A stretch of 64,000 bases of DNA from Roseococcus sp. SYP-B2431 (GTDB lineage Bacteria; Pseudomonadota; Alphaproteobacteria; Acetobacterales; Acetobacteraceae). The notes beneath the pieces are model-generated. The model searched no databases, was not told the DNA's origin, and saw only the letters and a program-made list of their open reading frames with translations. Shown in pieces: positions 42,035 to 51,378 of the stretch. The stretch lies in contig NZ_SJXD01000027.1 of the NCBI RefSeq assembly GCF_004336745.1, positions 62,001 to 126,000 of the forward strand, read 5' to 3'. A program made the translations under genes and the position numbers. Numbering within the stretch: position 1 is the first letter of the stretch; each line of letters begins with the position of its first letter.

Positions 42035-42145
42035 CTGAGGTCCGCCCCAGGATGGGCACGGCCTGATTAAGGCCCGGCGAATCGCGCCCGGACCTCTGTG
42101 TCAGAATGCAGCATGTGGGCAGAGACGCGCCCAGGGGAAGGGGCT

Positions 42146-42169
42146 GCGAAAGGAGGGTCCGAAAGACCC
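42146..42169 (-). terminator. Probable intrinsic terminator of tig
   Basis: On the minus strand GGGTC pairs with GACCC across TTTCG, followed by TCCTTTC. It begins 5 bp past the tig stop codon. Confidence 0.55.
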
Positions 42170-42173
42170 GTCC

Positions 42174-43499
42174 TCACGCCTGCTGGGCGGCCTCCGCCAG
42201 CTTCTCGGCCGAAACCGTCTCGTCCTCGACCTTGGCCAGTTCCAGCATGAAGTCCACGACCTTCTCCTCGAAGATCGGGCTGCGAAGGTTCTCGATCGCC
42301 TGCGGGTTCTTCTGGAAGAAGTCGTAGACCTGCTTCTCCTGGCCCGGGTAGCGCTGGACCTCGGCGCGCATGGCCTGCCCCAGCTCCTCGCGGGAAACCT
42401 GGATGTTGTTGGTCCGGCCGATCTCGGAGAGCAGCAGGCCCAGCCGGATCCGGCGCTCGGCGATGGCGCGGTACTCGGCCTTCAGCGTCGCCTCGTCCTT
42501 GCCGGCGTCGTCGCCGTCGAGCTTGCCGGCCTTGAGATCGGCCTCCACGCGCTGCCAGATCTGGGCGAACTCGTTGTCCACCATGCCCTCGGGCACGGTG
42601 AAGCTGGCGCGCTCGGCCAGGGCGTCGAGCAGCTTCCGCTTGATCGCCATGCGGCCGAGGCTGTCATACTCGCGCTGCAGCGAATCCGTGATCGCCTCGC
42701 GCAGCTTCTCCATGCTCTCGAGGCCGAGCTTCTTGGCGAACTCGTCGTCCAGCGCGGGCTTGGCGTAGATCTTCAATGCCTTGGCCGTCACCGTGAACTC
42801 GGCGTCCTTGCCGGCGAGCTCCGCCGAGCCGTACTCGGCCGGGAAGGCCACCTTCACGAGGCGCTCCTCGCCCGGGGCCATGCCCTCCAGCTGCTCGGTG
42901 AAGCCCGGGATGAAGCCGGGGCCGGCGACCTCGATCGGCATGTCGCTCGCCGTGCCGCCCTGGAACTCCTCGCCGCCGATGCGGCCGACGAAGTCGCAGA
43001 CCAGCACCTCACCCTTGGCCGCGGCGCGGGCCTCGGTCTCCTCGAGGGAGGCCTGCCGGCGCGTGATGTTCTCCAGCGCCTTGGTGATGTCCTCCTCGCC
43101 GGGGGCGGCCTTGAGGCGGGTCAGGCTGATGCCGGAGAAGTCGGGCATCGGGATCTCGGGCAGGACCTCGACATCCATGCGGAATTCGAGATCGCCCTCG
43201 CCCTCCGGGAACTTCGTCACCTCGATCTTGGGCTGCAGCGCGGGGCGGAGGTTGTTGTCGGCGACGATCTTGCCGCTGGCCTCCTGGACCGAGGCCTCCA
43301 GGACCTCGCCCATCACGGCCGTGCCGTAGCGGGCCTGGACCAGCTTCTGCGGAACCTTGCCGGGGCGGAAGCCGGGCAGCTTGATGTCCTTGGCGATCTC
43401 CGCCAGGCGCTTGTCCTTCTGGAGCGCGATGCTCGAAGCGGGGACGACCACGGTATAAGCCCGCTTCAGACCCTCGTTCGCGACTTCAGTGACCTGCAT
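42174..43499 (-). CDS. tig: Trigger factor
   Basis: The 441 aa ribosome-associated chaperone and prolyl isomerase has the ribosome-binding signature GFRPGKVPQKLVQARYG near residue 43. The FKBP domain (KGEVLVCDFVGRIGGEEFQGGTASDMPIEVAG) covers residues about 155-240, followed by a long helical C-terminal chaperone domain. The ATG at 43499 gives the conserved start MQVTEVANEGLKRAYTV. The gene heads the tig-clpP-clpX-lon series; a terminator-like hairpin separates it from clpP. tRNA-Leu lies 40 bp upstream. Confidence 0.97.
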   Translation of the reverse strand: MQVTEVANEGLKRAYTVVVPASSIALQKDKRLAEIAKDIKLPGFRPGKVPQKLVQARYGTAVMGEVLEASVQEASGKIVADNNLRPALQPKIEVTKFPEGEGDLEFRMDVEVLPEIPMPDFSGISLTRLKAAPGEEDITKALENITRRQASLEETEARAAAKGEVLVCDFVGRIGGEEFQGGTASDMPIEVAGPGFIPGFTEQLEGMAPGEERLVKVAFPAEYGSAELAGKDAEFTVTAKALKIYAKPALDDEFAKKLGLESMEKLREAITDSLQREYDSLGRMAIKRKLLDALAERASFTVPEGMVDNEFAQIWQRVEADLKAGKLDGDDAGKDEATLKAEYRAIAERRIRLGLLLSEIGRTNNIQVSREELGQAMRAEVQRYPGQEKQVYDFFQKNPQAIENLRSPIFEEKVVDFMLELAKVEDETVSAEKLAEAAQQA

Positions 43500-43539
43500 T
43501 GCCCTTGAATCCATTTCCAAATTCGCTGGTTTTGCCAAG

Positions 43540-43624
43540 TGGTGCGGACGGAGGGACTTGAACCCCCACGGCTTGCGCCACTGGAACCTAAATCCAGCGT
43601 GTCTGCCAATTCCACCACGCCCGC
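43540..43624 (-). tRNA. tRNA-Leu (TAG)
   Basis: The 85-base class II tRNA reads GCGGGCGTGGTGGAATTGG on the minus strand. It has anticodon TAG in the loop TTTAGGT between CTGGA and TCCAG, a variable arm (TGGCGCAAGCC), the T arm GGGTTCAAGTCC, and an encoded CCA. No phage-type integrase or attachment repeat was seen beside it. Confidence 0.96.
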
Positions 43625-43690
43625 GTGCTTGCTGCCGGGTAGGAAGCGGCGCGTGTAGCCGAAAGGGACGGCCGCGCCAATACTGCCCTG

Positions 43691-44249
43691 ATGCCCGACT
43701 CCCACGACCCCGGCGGAAAGGTCCGCCTCAAGCTCGCTTCCGACGTCGTCTCGGCGGCGTCCTTCTCCCCCGACCGGCGCTGGCGCTGGTGGCTGGAGCG
43801 CCGCTGGGACGGCAAGCCCCTGGGCACCCCGGGTTTCGGCGTCGTGATCGGGATGAATCCCTCGACGGCCGATATCGACGTGGACGATCCGACGGTGGCG
43901 GGCTGCATGTGGCGGGCACGGTATCGCTGGGGACTGCCCGGGCTCGTGATGCTGAACGCCTTCAGCTACCGCGCCACGGACAAGAAGCGGCTGCTGGAGG
44001 TGGAGGACCCGGTCGGGGAGGAAACCGACGCCACCGTCCTGCACTATGCCCGCTCGGCGGCGCTGGTCGTGGCGGCCTGGGGGCAGCCGCCCAAGCCCTT
44101 GATGGCGAGGGGCGCGGCGATCGGGCGGATGCTGGCCGGGGCCGGGGTGCAGGCGCTCTGCTTCGGAGTGAACGGGGATGGCAGCCCGAAGCATCCGCTT
44201 TACCAGCGGCGGGACGTCGAGCTCCTGCCCTATCCCTTGCCGCCGACTG

Positions 44250-44254
<5 letters not shown>
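43691..44254 (+). CDS. DUF1643 domain-containing protein
   Basis: The 187 aa protein matches DUF1643, with the diagnostic stretch GVVIGMNPSTADIDVDDPTVAGCMWRARYRWG at residues about 50-80. NAFSYRATDKKRLLEVEDP and a C-terminal NGDGSPKHPLYQRRDVELLPY follow. The family is widespread but has no known activity; its members are soluble and often lie in accessory regions. It starts at ATG 43691 just upstream of tRNA-Leu, divergent from it. Its stop codon falls inside the palindrome in front of the toxin-antitoxin genes. Confidence 0.85.
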
Positions 44255-44533
<279 letters not shown>

Positions 44534-44537
44534 CAAG

Positions 44538-44939
44538 GTGGCTCAACTCGTTCTGGATGCCTCCGTCGCCATCGCGCTCCTCCTCGAGGAAGACGCGGTG
44601 GCGGACTTCTCCCGCATTGTGGACGTTCCGGCAGCGGCACCTTCGCACTGGCCTCTGGAAGTCGCCAATGGCCTCCTGATGGCGGCCCGCCGCCAACGCG
44701 TTCTAGAAGACGCCCTCGAGGAAATCCTCGCGGCTGCCGCCATGCTGGATGTCACCCCCGAAGCCACCGGTATCGAAATCGCTGTAACGCGCAGCTTCGA
44801 ACTGGCGCAGCGGCACAACCTCACTCTTTACGACGCCGCCTATCTGGAATTGGCGATCCGAGAGGACCTGCCCCTGGCGTCCTTCGACAAGCGCCTCCGC
44901 GACGCCGCCACGGTCGAGGGCGTCCTCCTTCTGCCCTAA
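44538..44939 (+). CDS. VapC-type PIN-domain toxin ribonuclease
   Basis: The 133 aa PIN-domain protein has the acidic residues expected of a metal-dependent ribonuclease. They are Asp in LVLDASVAIALLLEE, Glu in HWPLEVANGLL, Asp in LTLYDAAYLELA, and Asp in LASFDKRLRDAA. VapC-like toxins cut tRNA or rRNA and halt translation until the antitoxin is restored. The start is GTG 44538. All active-site residues appear present, so the pair should be functional. The convergent ThDP-enzyme gene overlaps its end by 4 bp. Confidence 0.9.
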   Translation: MAQLVLDASVAIALLLEEDAVADFSRIVDVPAAAPSHWPLEVANGLLMAARRQRVLEDALEEILAAAAMLDVTPEATGIEIAVTRSFELAQRHNLTLYDAAYLELAIREDLPLASFDKRLRDAATVEGVLLLP

Positions 44940-47317
44940 CCGATCAGCAGCTGCGCGCAGGCATCCAGGATCGCCGCCTCGTCCAACCCATATTCGGCGT
45001 AGAGCGACGGGATGTCGCCGGCCTGCCCGAAGCGGTCTACGCCCAGCGCCGAGATCCGCTGCCCGCGCACGCCGCCCATCCAGTCCAGCGCCGCCGGATG
45101 CCCGTCCAGCACCGTCACGATCCCCGCACCCGGCGCCAGCGGGGCCAGCAGCGTCTCGATGTGGGACGGCGCCGCGCCCGGCCCGGACCGCGCGCGCTTG
45201 CGGCTCTCCAGCCAGCCCTGGTGCAGCCGGTCCGGCGAGGTGATCGCCAGCAGGCCCGCCCCTGGCTCCTCCTCGCGCAACGCCTCGAAGGCAGCGATGG
45301 CCTCGGGCGCCACCGGCCCCTGATAGGCGATGGCGATCCGCCCGCCCTCGGCCGGCGGCACCATCCAGTAGCCGCCCGCGATGACCTGCGCCGCATCCAG
45401 CTCGCGCTCCGGCTGCTCCAGCCCCCGCGTCGAGAGCCGCAGCCAGACGCTCGATCCGTCCGGCTCCTGCATATGCGCGAAGGCGTGGCGCATCAGGATC
45501 GCAAGCTCGTCCGCGAAGGCGGGCTCGAAGGCGGCCAGCCGGTCCTGCGCCATGCCGATCAGCGGCGTGTTCACCGACTGGTGCTGCCCGCCCTCCGGCG
45601 CCAGGGTCAGGCCCGAGGGCGTGGAGACCAGCAGGAAGCGCGCATCCATGTAGCAGCCGTAGATCAGCGCATCGAGGCCGCGATTCACGAAGGGATCGTA
45701 GACCGTGCCGATCGGCAGCAACCGCGCGCCGTAGAGCTTGTCGGCCAGCCCCAGCCCCGCGAGCATCAGGAACAGGTTCTGCTCCGCGATGCCCAACTCC
45801 ACATGCTGGCCCTGCGGCGACATGCCCCAGCGCTGCGCCGAGGCCAGCTTGGCGTCGCGGAAGACGTCGTTCTTGAGGTGCCGGTCGAAGATGCCGCGCC
45901 GGTTCACCCAGGGGCCGAGGTTGGTGCTGACCGTCACGTCCGGGCTGGTGGTTACGATGCGCTCCGCGATGGGCCCATACTCGCCCTCCCCGCGCCCGAT
46001 GCCGGAGAGGATCTCGCCGAAGGCCATCTGCGTCGCGAGCTTCCGGCCGGCCGGCACCGTCGGAACCGGAAAGGCCGCCGGAATGGGGATCTTCGGCGCG
46101 ACCAGGCTGCGCCCCTCCGGCGTCAGCTTCCGCGCGAAGGGGACCGAATCGATGAAGGCCCGCAGTTCGGCCTCCGGAAGGCCGAGCCCCTCGAAGGCCT
46201 CCCATTCATGGCCCGGGCGGATCGCCATGAGCTCCCGGAACGTCTCCATCTGCTCCTTGGTCATGAGGCCGGAGTGGTTGTCCTTGTGGCCCGCGAAGGG
46301 CAGCCCCATGCCCTTGATCGTATAGGCGATGAAGCAGGTCGGCTGGTCGCCGGCGGCATCCTGCGCCCGGAAGGCCTCCATCAGCGTCTCGACGTCATGG
46401 CCGCCGAGGTTGTTCATCAGATCCGCCAGTTCGCCGTCGGACAGCTGGTCGATGATGGCGCGCACCCCGTCCTCGCGCCCGAGCTCGGCCAGCAGCGCCG
46501 AGCGCCAGGCCGCGCCGCCCTGGAAGGTGAGCGCGGAATAGAGGCTGTTCGGGCAGTCGTCGATGAAGCGGCGCAGCGCCTCGCCGCCCGGCCGCGCGAA
46601 GGCCGCCTGCAGCTTGCGGCCGTATTTGATGGTGACCACGTTCCAGCCCATGTCGCGGAACAGGCCCTCGATCCGGCCGAAGAGGCGGTCCTGCACCACG
46701 GAATCCAGGCTCTGGCGGTTGTAGTCCACCACCCACCAGACGTTGCGGATGTCGTGCTTCCAGCCCTCCAGCAGGGCCTCGTAGATATTGCCCTCGTCCA
46801 GCTCGGCATCGCCCACGATGGCGACGTGGCGGCCCGCCGGGATCCCGTCCGGCGTCAGCTTCTTCAGGCGCACATAGTCCTGCACGAGGCTGCCGAAGCT
46901 CGCCAGCGCCACGCCGAGGCCCACCGAGCCGGTGGAGAAATCCACCTCCGCGCCGTCCTTGATGCGCGAGGGATAGGGCTGGATGCCGCCGAACTGCCGC
47001 AGCGTGGCCATCCGCTCCGCCGTCTGCCGGCCGAGCAGCAGGTTCATCGCATGGAAGACGGGCCCGGCATGAGGCTTCACCGCCACGCGGTCGGCCGGCT
47101 TCAGGATGTCGAAATACAGCGCCGTCATGATGGAGATGACCGAGGCGCAGGAGGCCTGATGCCCGCCCACCTTCAGCCCATCGCGGTTGGGGCGGATGTG
47201 GTTGGCGTTGTGGATCATCCAGGCCGAGAGCCAGAGCAGCTTGCGCTCGACCGCGTTCAGCAGCGCCAGGCGGCGGGCCTCCTCGGGAGCACGGATCAGG
47301 GGCGTCTGCTGGTTCAT
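44936..47317 (-). CDS. ThDP-dependent E1/transketolase-like enzyme (AceE-related)
   Basis: The 793 aa enzyme belongs to the transketolase/homodimeric pyruvate dehydrogenase E1 superfamily. The ThDP-binding segment is AIVGDAELDEGNIYEALLEGWKHDIRNVWWVVDYNRQSLD. The pyrimidine-domain region is SPQGQHVELGIAEQNLFLMLAGLG with a likely catalytic Glu, and PEGGQHQSVNTP resembles the AceE active-site loop. Length lies between transketolase (about 660) and AceE (about 890). No E2, E3 or pentose-phosphate gene is adjacent, so the substrate is unknown. The GDA in place of the classic GDG at the start of the ThDP motif is notable. It is divergent from the 2-hydroxyacid dehydrogenase. Confidence 0.75.
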   Translation of the reverse strand: MNQQTPLIRAPEEARRLALLNAVERKLLWLSAWMIHNANHIRPNRDGLKVGGHQASCASVISIMTALYFDILKPADRVAVKPHAGPVFHAMNLLLGRQTAERMATLRQFGGIQPYPSRIKDGAEVDFSTGSVGLGVALASFGSLVQDYVRLKKLTPDGIPAGRHVAIVGDAELDEGNIYEALLEGWKHDIRNVWWVVDYNRQSLDSVVQDRLFGRIEGLFRDMGWNVVTIKYGRKLQAAFARPGGEALRRFIDDCPNSLYSALTFQGGAAWRSALLAELGREDGVRAIIDQLSDGELADLMNNLGGHDVETLMEAFRAQDAAGDQPTCFIAYTIKGMGLPFAGHKDNHSGLMTKEQMETFRELMAIRPGHEWEAFEGLGLPEAELRAFIDSVPFARKLTPEGRSLVAPKIPIPAAFPVPTVPAGRKLATQMAFGEILSGIGRGEGEYGPIAERIVTTSPDVTVSTNLGPWVNRRGIFDRHLKNDVFRDAKLASAQRWGMSPQGQHVELGIAEQNLFLMLAGLGLADKLYGARLLPIGTVYDPFVNRGLDALIYGCYMDARFLLVSTPSGLTLAPEGGQHQSVNTPLIGMAQDRLAAFEPAFADELAILMRHAFAHMQEPDGSSVWLRLSTRGLEQPERELDAAQVIAGGYWMVPPAEGGRIAIAYQGPVAPEAIAAFEALREEEPGAGLLAITSPDRLHQGWLESRKRARSGPGAAPSHIETLLAPLAPGAGIVTVLDGHPAALDWMGGVRGQRISALGVDRFGQAGDIPSLYAEYGLDEAAILDACAQLLIG

Positions 47318-47433
47318 GATGGTTCGTTCCTCGACTTGGCGCCAGCTTAGCCGTCAAAGGCGCTGCCGCGCGAGGGCAGGTTCCGGCACCGCCGCGCGGG
47401 CGGCCATTCCGATCCCGCGCGGCTTGCAAGGCC

Positions 47434-48459
47434 GTGCTTTCAGGACTACCGGCTCAAGCTCCGCCGCCCGGGAATGCGCCCTTGCCGCTCGTCGCCCTCA
47501 CCAGCCCCATTGCGCCCGCGGCCGTCGCCCTGCTGGAAGGCGCGGGCCTGCGGGTGGCGCTGCCGCCGATGCGCGGCCCCGAAGGCTTCTACGCCGTCTG
47601 CGCCGAGGCCGACGCGCTGATCGTCCGCCTGCCCCTGCCGCGCGACCTGCTGGACCGCAGCCCGAAGCTGCGCCTCGTGGCCCGCGCGGGGGTAGGCTAC
47701 GACTTCATCCCGGTGGACCGCGCGACGGCGCTCGGCATTCCGGTCACCAACGTGCCGGGCGGGAATGCGGTCTCCGTCGCCGAGCACGTCATCGCCCAGA
47801 TGATGGTCGCGAGCCGCCGGCTGGAGACGGCCGACCGGACCTTCCGGACCGAGGGCTGGAAGAAGGCCATCGCGGCCTGGGACCAGGCGGTCGAGCTCTC
47901 GGACCGCACGCTCGGCATCGTGGGGCTGGGCGCCATCGGCCGGCACCTGGCGCGGATCGCCGGCCTCGGCTTCGGCATGCGGGTGCTGGGGATGCGGCGC
48001 AGCGCCGGCGCGCTGCCGGAGGGCGTCGAGGCCGCCGATCTCGGGCGCGTCTTTTCCGAGTCCGATTTCGTCGTGCTCGCCTGCCCCCTGACCGAGGAGA
48101 CCCGCGGCCTCGCCTCGGCCGAGATGATGGGGCGGATGAAGCCCGACGCCTGGCTGATCAACGTCGCCCGCGGCGGCGTGCTGGACGAGGCGGCCTTGCT
48201 GCGGCTGCTGCACGAAGGACGCATCGGCGGAGCCGCGCTCGACGTCATGAACGAGGAGCCGCCACCGCGGGACAGCCCCCTCTTCGACGCCCCCAACCTG
48301 CTGCTGACGCCGCACTGGGCCGGCATGACGCCGGCCTCCGTGGAGCGCACCAACCTCGCGGCGGCCGAGGAGGTGCTGCGCGTGATGCGCGGCGAGCGGC
48401 CGGTGAACGTCGTCAATCCCGAGGTCTGGGAGCACGCCCGCGACATGACGGGCGCCTAA
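47434..48459 (+). CDS. D-isomer specific 2-hydroxyacid dehydrogenase
   Basis: The 341 aa protein (from GTG 47434; a TTG at 47482 would give a more usual N-terminus) is a phosphoglycerate-dehydrogenase-like oxidoreductase. The Rossmann motif is LGIVGLGAIGRHLARIA near residue 167. Catalytic Arg is in NVARGGVLDEAAL, Glu in ALDVMNEEPP, and His in LLTPHWAGMTP. It reduces 2-keto acids or oxidises 2-hydroxy acids with NAD(P). Divergent placement beside the E1-like enzyme may mean a shared keto-acid pathway, but this is only suggested by position. Confidence 0.87.
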   Translation: MLSGLPAQAPPPGNAPLPLVALTSPIAPAAVALLEGAGLRVALPPMRGPEGFYAVCAEADALIVRLPLPRDLLDRSPKLRLVARAGVGYDFIPVDRATALGIPVTNVPGGNAVSVAEHVIAQMMVASRRLETADRTFRTEGWKKAIAAWDQAVELSDRTLGIVGLGAIGRHLARIAGLGFGMRVLGMRRSAGALPEGVEAADLGRVFSESDFVVLACPLTEETRGLASAEMMGRMKPDAWLINVARGGVLDEAALLRLLHEGRIGGAALDVMNEEPPPRDSPLFDAPNLLLTPHWAGMTPASVERTNLAAAEEVLRVMRGERPVNVVNPEVWEHARDMTGA

Positions 48460-48462
48460 GGT

Positions 48463-49866
48463 TCAGCTCCTGGCGAGCTTGCGCACGCTGGTCGCCATCG
48501 AGCGCTTGCCCTCGCCTGCATAGGCCTCGTGGTTGTCCTCGATGAATTCGAGGTCGTAGAGGTAGTTCACCATCATCCCCGCGCTCTCGCGCATGCCCTT
48601 GGGCGAGGTGTCCGCGCGCCAGTTGATCCGTTCGATCCGCGCGCCGTTGGAGAGGTGGAAATGCGCCACCGGATCGGCCGCGCGCTTCTTGTTGCGGCCC
48701 GATTCCACCGCAAGGTAGCGCGCGCAGAGCCGGATCAGCACGGGCTCCATCACCTTGCGCAGCTCCGGCGGCCATTCCTTGCGCGAGACCAGCAGCTGCA
48801 GGGCGGCGAGCGGCGAGGCCTCGGCCGGCACGCCGGCGGCGGCGCGGATGGCCGTGGCCTCGTCATTCGTGAGCAGCGTCGTGTCGCCGGCCTCCTCGCG
48901 CGCGGTCAGCCAGCGGCAGAAGCCGGGGATGGGCGAGAGCGTCGCGAAGTGCTTGAGGCCACGGAACTCCAGCCCCAGCACCTCCACCACGCGCTTGATG
49001 AGGAAGTTGCCGAAGGCGATGCCGTCCAACCCGCGCTGGCAGTTGTTGATGGAGTAGAAGACGGCCGTGTCGGCGCCGCTCGGATCCATCACCTCGGTGC
49101 GCGGGTCGAGCAGGATCTGCACCGAATCGGCGAGCCCCTTCACCAGCGCGATCTCGACGAAGATCAGCGGCTCGGCCGGCATGCGCGGGTGAAAGAAGGC
49201 GTAGCAGCGGCGGTCGGAATCCAGGCGGTTCTTGAGATCCTCCCAGGATTCGATGCGATGCACCGCCTCGTAGCGGATGAGCTTCTCCAGCAGGGCGGCC
49301 GGGCTGTTCCAGTCGATGCGGCGCAGCTCGAGGAAGCCCACGTCGAACCAGGACATCAGCAGCGTCTTGAGGTCGGCCTCCAGCGCCTGGAGCAGCGGGT
49401 CGGTGTCGGCGACGCGCAGCAGGTCCTCGCGCAGATCGACCAGCAGCTTCATCCCGTCGGGGATGCCGGTGAACTGCGACAGCAGGCGGATTCGCGGGCT
49501 CTCCAGCGCGCGGCGCAGCTTCACCTTGGCGGCGGCCTTGCCGGCGCCCTCCGGCGCGTCGTTCCAGGCCTTGATGGCACTCTCGACCGCCTTGGGGTCG
49601 GCATCGAAGCCGGCGAGCGTGCGCAGGAAATGCACCCGCTCGGCCTCGGTGAAGCCGCGATAGGCGGCGGCCAGCTTCGCCGCGCGGGCCCGGGCCGAAA
49701 CCTCGCCGCCGCGACCGGTGAGGCAGGCCTGCATCTGGGCCGCCACGTCCTCCGGCTCGCCCCGGCTGACCACCCGCTCCGCCATGTCGCGCCACAGGCC
49801 GGTGACACGACGCAGCGCGCGGTCGACCAGGGTTTCGGGCGCTTCGGCAGCTAGCGTATCGGCCAT
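48463..49866 (-). CDS. Malonyl-CoA decarboxylase
   Basis: The 467 aa protein matches malonyl-CoA decarboxylase, which converts malonyl-CoA to acetyl-CoA and CO2. An N-terminal helical domain (residues about 15-130) precedes the GNAT-like catalytic domain. That domain contains IFVEIALVKGLADSVQ, VFYSINNCQRGLDGIAFGNFLIKRVV, a Ser region LKHFATLSPIPGFCRWL, and the hallmark HFHLSNGARIERINW. The ATG at 49866 has GGAGA upstream. No malonate-CoA ligase (matB) or transporter lies beside it. The downstream dehydrogenase is convergent, ending 3 bp away. Confidence 0.93.
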   Translation of the reverse strand: MADTLAAEAPETLVDRALRRVTGLWRDMAERVVSRGEPEDVAAQMQACLTGRGGEVSARARAAKLAAAYRGFTEAERVHFLRTLAGFDADPKAVESAIKAWNDAPEGAGKAAAKVKLRRALESPRIRLLSQFTGIPDGMKLLVDLREDLLRVADTDPLLQALEADLKTLLMSWFDVGFLELRRIDWNSPAALLEKLIRYEAVHRIESWEDLKNRLDSDRRCYAFFHPRMPAEPLIFVEIALVKGLADSVQILLDPRTEVMDPSGADTAVFYSINNCQRGLDGIAFGNFLIKRVVEVLGLEFRGLKHFATLSPIPGFCRWLTAREEAGDTTLLTNDEATAIRAAAGVPAEASPLAALQLLVSRKEWPPELRKVMEPVLIRLCARYLAVESGRNKKRAADPVAHFHLSNGARIERINWRADTSPKGMRESAGMMVNYLYDLEFIEDNHEAYAGEGKRSMATSVRKLARS

Positions 49867-49925
49867 TTCGGTCTCCAGACTGCAGTCACGTTAGCTGGGA
49901 AATATATGGAAACAAAGCGCGATCC

Positions 49926-51353
49926 CTACATGAGGTTGCGAAACTCGCCCGCAAGGTCTTCGGCGAGCAGGCCGGGGCCGATTTTCCGCGCGGCCTCGCC
50001 CTGAATCCAGGCGGCGGCACAGGCCGCCTCGAAGGCGGGCATGCCCTGGGCGAGCAGCGCGGCGGCGAGGCCGGCCAGCACGTCGCCGGTGCCGCCGGTG
50101 GCGAGCCAGGGCGGCGCGTTGTGATTGATGGCGGCGCGGCCGTCGGGCGCTGAAATCACCGTGTCGGAGCCCTTGAGCAGAACCACGCCGCCGATATCAG
50201 CCGCCGCCGCCCGCACGGCGGCGAGACGGTCGTCGCCGGCGGGACCGAAGAGGCGGGCGAACTCCGCGGCATGCGGCGTCAGGATCGCCGCGCCGCGCAA
50301 CCCGTCGGGATCGCCAGCGAAGGCGGTGAGCGCGCCGGCATCGGCCACCAGCTTCCGGTCGGCGGCGAGGCAGCGGGACACGGCCTCGCGCGTGGCCTCG
50401 TCGGGCGGCAGGCCGGGGCCGGCGAGGATCGTGTCGCGGCGGGCATCGGCGAGGATCGCGTCCAGCAGCGCGGAGCTCCCCTCCGCCTCGATCACCAGCG
50501 CGCCGGGCTCAGCCAGCCGATGCAGGGCCGCGCTCGCGGCATCCCCGCAGGCCAGCGTGACGAGGCCAGCCCCGGCCCGGCGCGCGGCGCGTGCGGCCAG
50601 CAGCGCGGCGCCCGCCATCTCCCGGCCGGAGATCACCGTGACATGGCCGCGGCTGTGCTTGTGGCTGCCGGCGCCCGGGCGCGGCAGCGCCCACAGGGAA
50701 GGGCCGTTGGCGAAGGTCCGCGGCCGGATCGCCTCCAGCACCGATGCGGGCAGGCCGATATCCGCCACCACGAGCTCGCCGCAGAGATCGCGGCCCGGCA
50801 GCAGGAGATGCCCCGGCTTGGCGCGGAAGAAAGTGACGGTCAGCACGGCCTGGGGCGCGAAGCCGCGCACCGCGCCGGTCGCGCCGTCCAGGCCGGAGGG
50901 GACGTCCACCGCCACGACCGGCGCGCCGCAGGTTCGCAGCGCCTCGGCGGCGGGCCCCTCGAAATCGCGGGCGAGGCCGGCGCCGAACAGCGCGTCCACC
51001 ACCAGCCCCGCCCGCCCGATCGCCTCCAGCCCGCGTCGCGGCCCGCGCCATCGCGCCGCGGCCTGCGCCGCATCGCTGCCGTCGCGGGGCGGCGCGACGG
51101 CAGCCACCGCCACGTCCCAGCCGGCCTGCTCCAGCAGCCGCGCAACCACGTAGCCGTCCCCGCCGTTATTCCCCGGTCCGGCCAGGACCAGGGTCCGCCG
51201 GGGCCGGAAGCGCTGGCGGATGGCCATCGCCACCGCGCGGCCCGCGGCTTCCATCAGCGCGGGGCCATTCCCCGCCAGCCTGTCCGCCTCGGCCATCTCC
51301 CCGGGCGTCAGCAGTTCGGAAAGCATTGCGGAGCGGGGGCGGGTCTGCGTCAT
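49926..51353 (-). CDS. nnr: Bifunctional NAD(P)H-hydrate epimerase/ADP-dependent NAD(P)H-hydrate dehydratase
   Basis: The 475 aa repair enzyme fuses the YjeF N-terminal epimerase (residues about 10-210, with GPGNNGGDGYVVARLLEQAG and VDALFGAGLARDFEG) to the YjeF C-terminal ADP-dependent dehydratase. The dehydratase part has KHSRGHVTVISG, ILTPHAAEFARLFG and ATGGTGDVLAGLAAALLAQG. Together they restore NAD(P)H damaged by hydration. The start is ATG 51353; ATG 51326 is also possible. It is divergent from the sulfite dehydrogenase gene with only 25 bp between the starts. Confidence 0.93.
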   Translation of the reverse strand: MTQTRPRSAMLSELLTPGEMAEADRLAGNGPALMEAAGRAVAMAIRQRFRPRRTLVLAGPGNNGGDGYVVARLLEQAGWDVAVAAVAPPRDGSDAAQAAARWRGPRRGLEAIGRAGLVVDALFGAGLARDFEGPAAEALRTCGAPVVAVDVPSGLDGATGAVRGFAPQAVLTVTFFRAKPGHLLLPGRDLCGELVVADIGLPASVLEAIRPRTFANGPSLWALPRPGAGSHKHSRGHVTVISGREMAGAALLAARAARRAGAGLVTLACGDAASAALHRLAEPGALVIEAEGSSALLDAILADARRDTILAGPGLPPDEATREAVSRCLAADRKLVADAGALTAFAGDPDGLRGAAILTPHAAEFARLFGPAGDDRLAAVRAAAADIGGVVLLKGSDTVISAPDGRAAINHNAPPWLATGGTGDVLAGLAAALLAQGMPAFEAACAAAWIQGEAARKIGPGLLAEDLAGEFRNLM

Positions 51354-51378
51354 ATTAGCCGGAGCTTGGGAGGATCAC

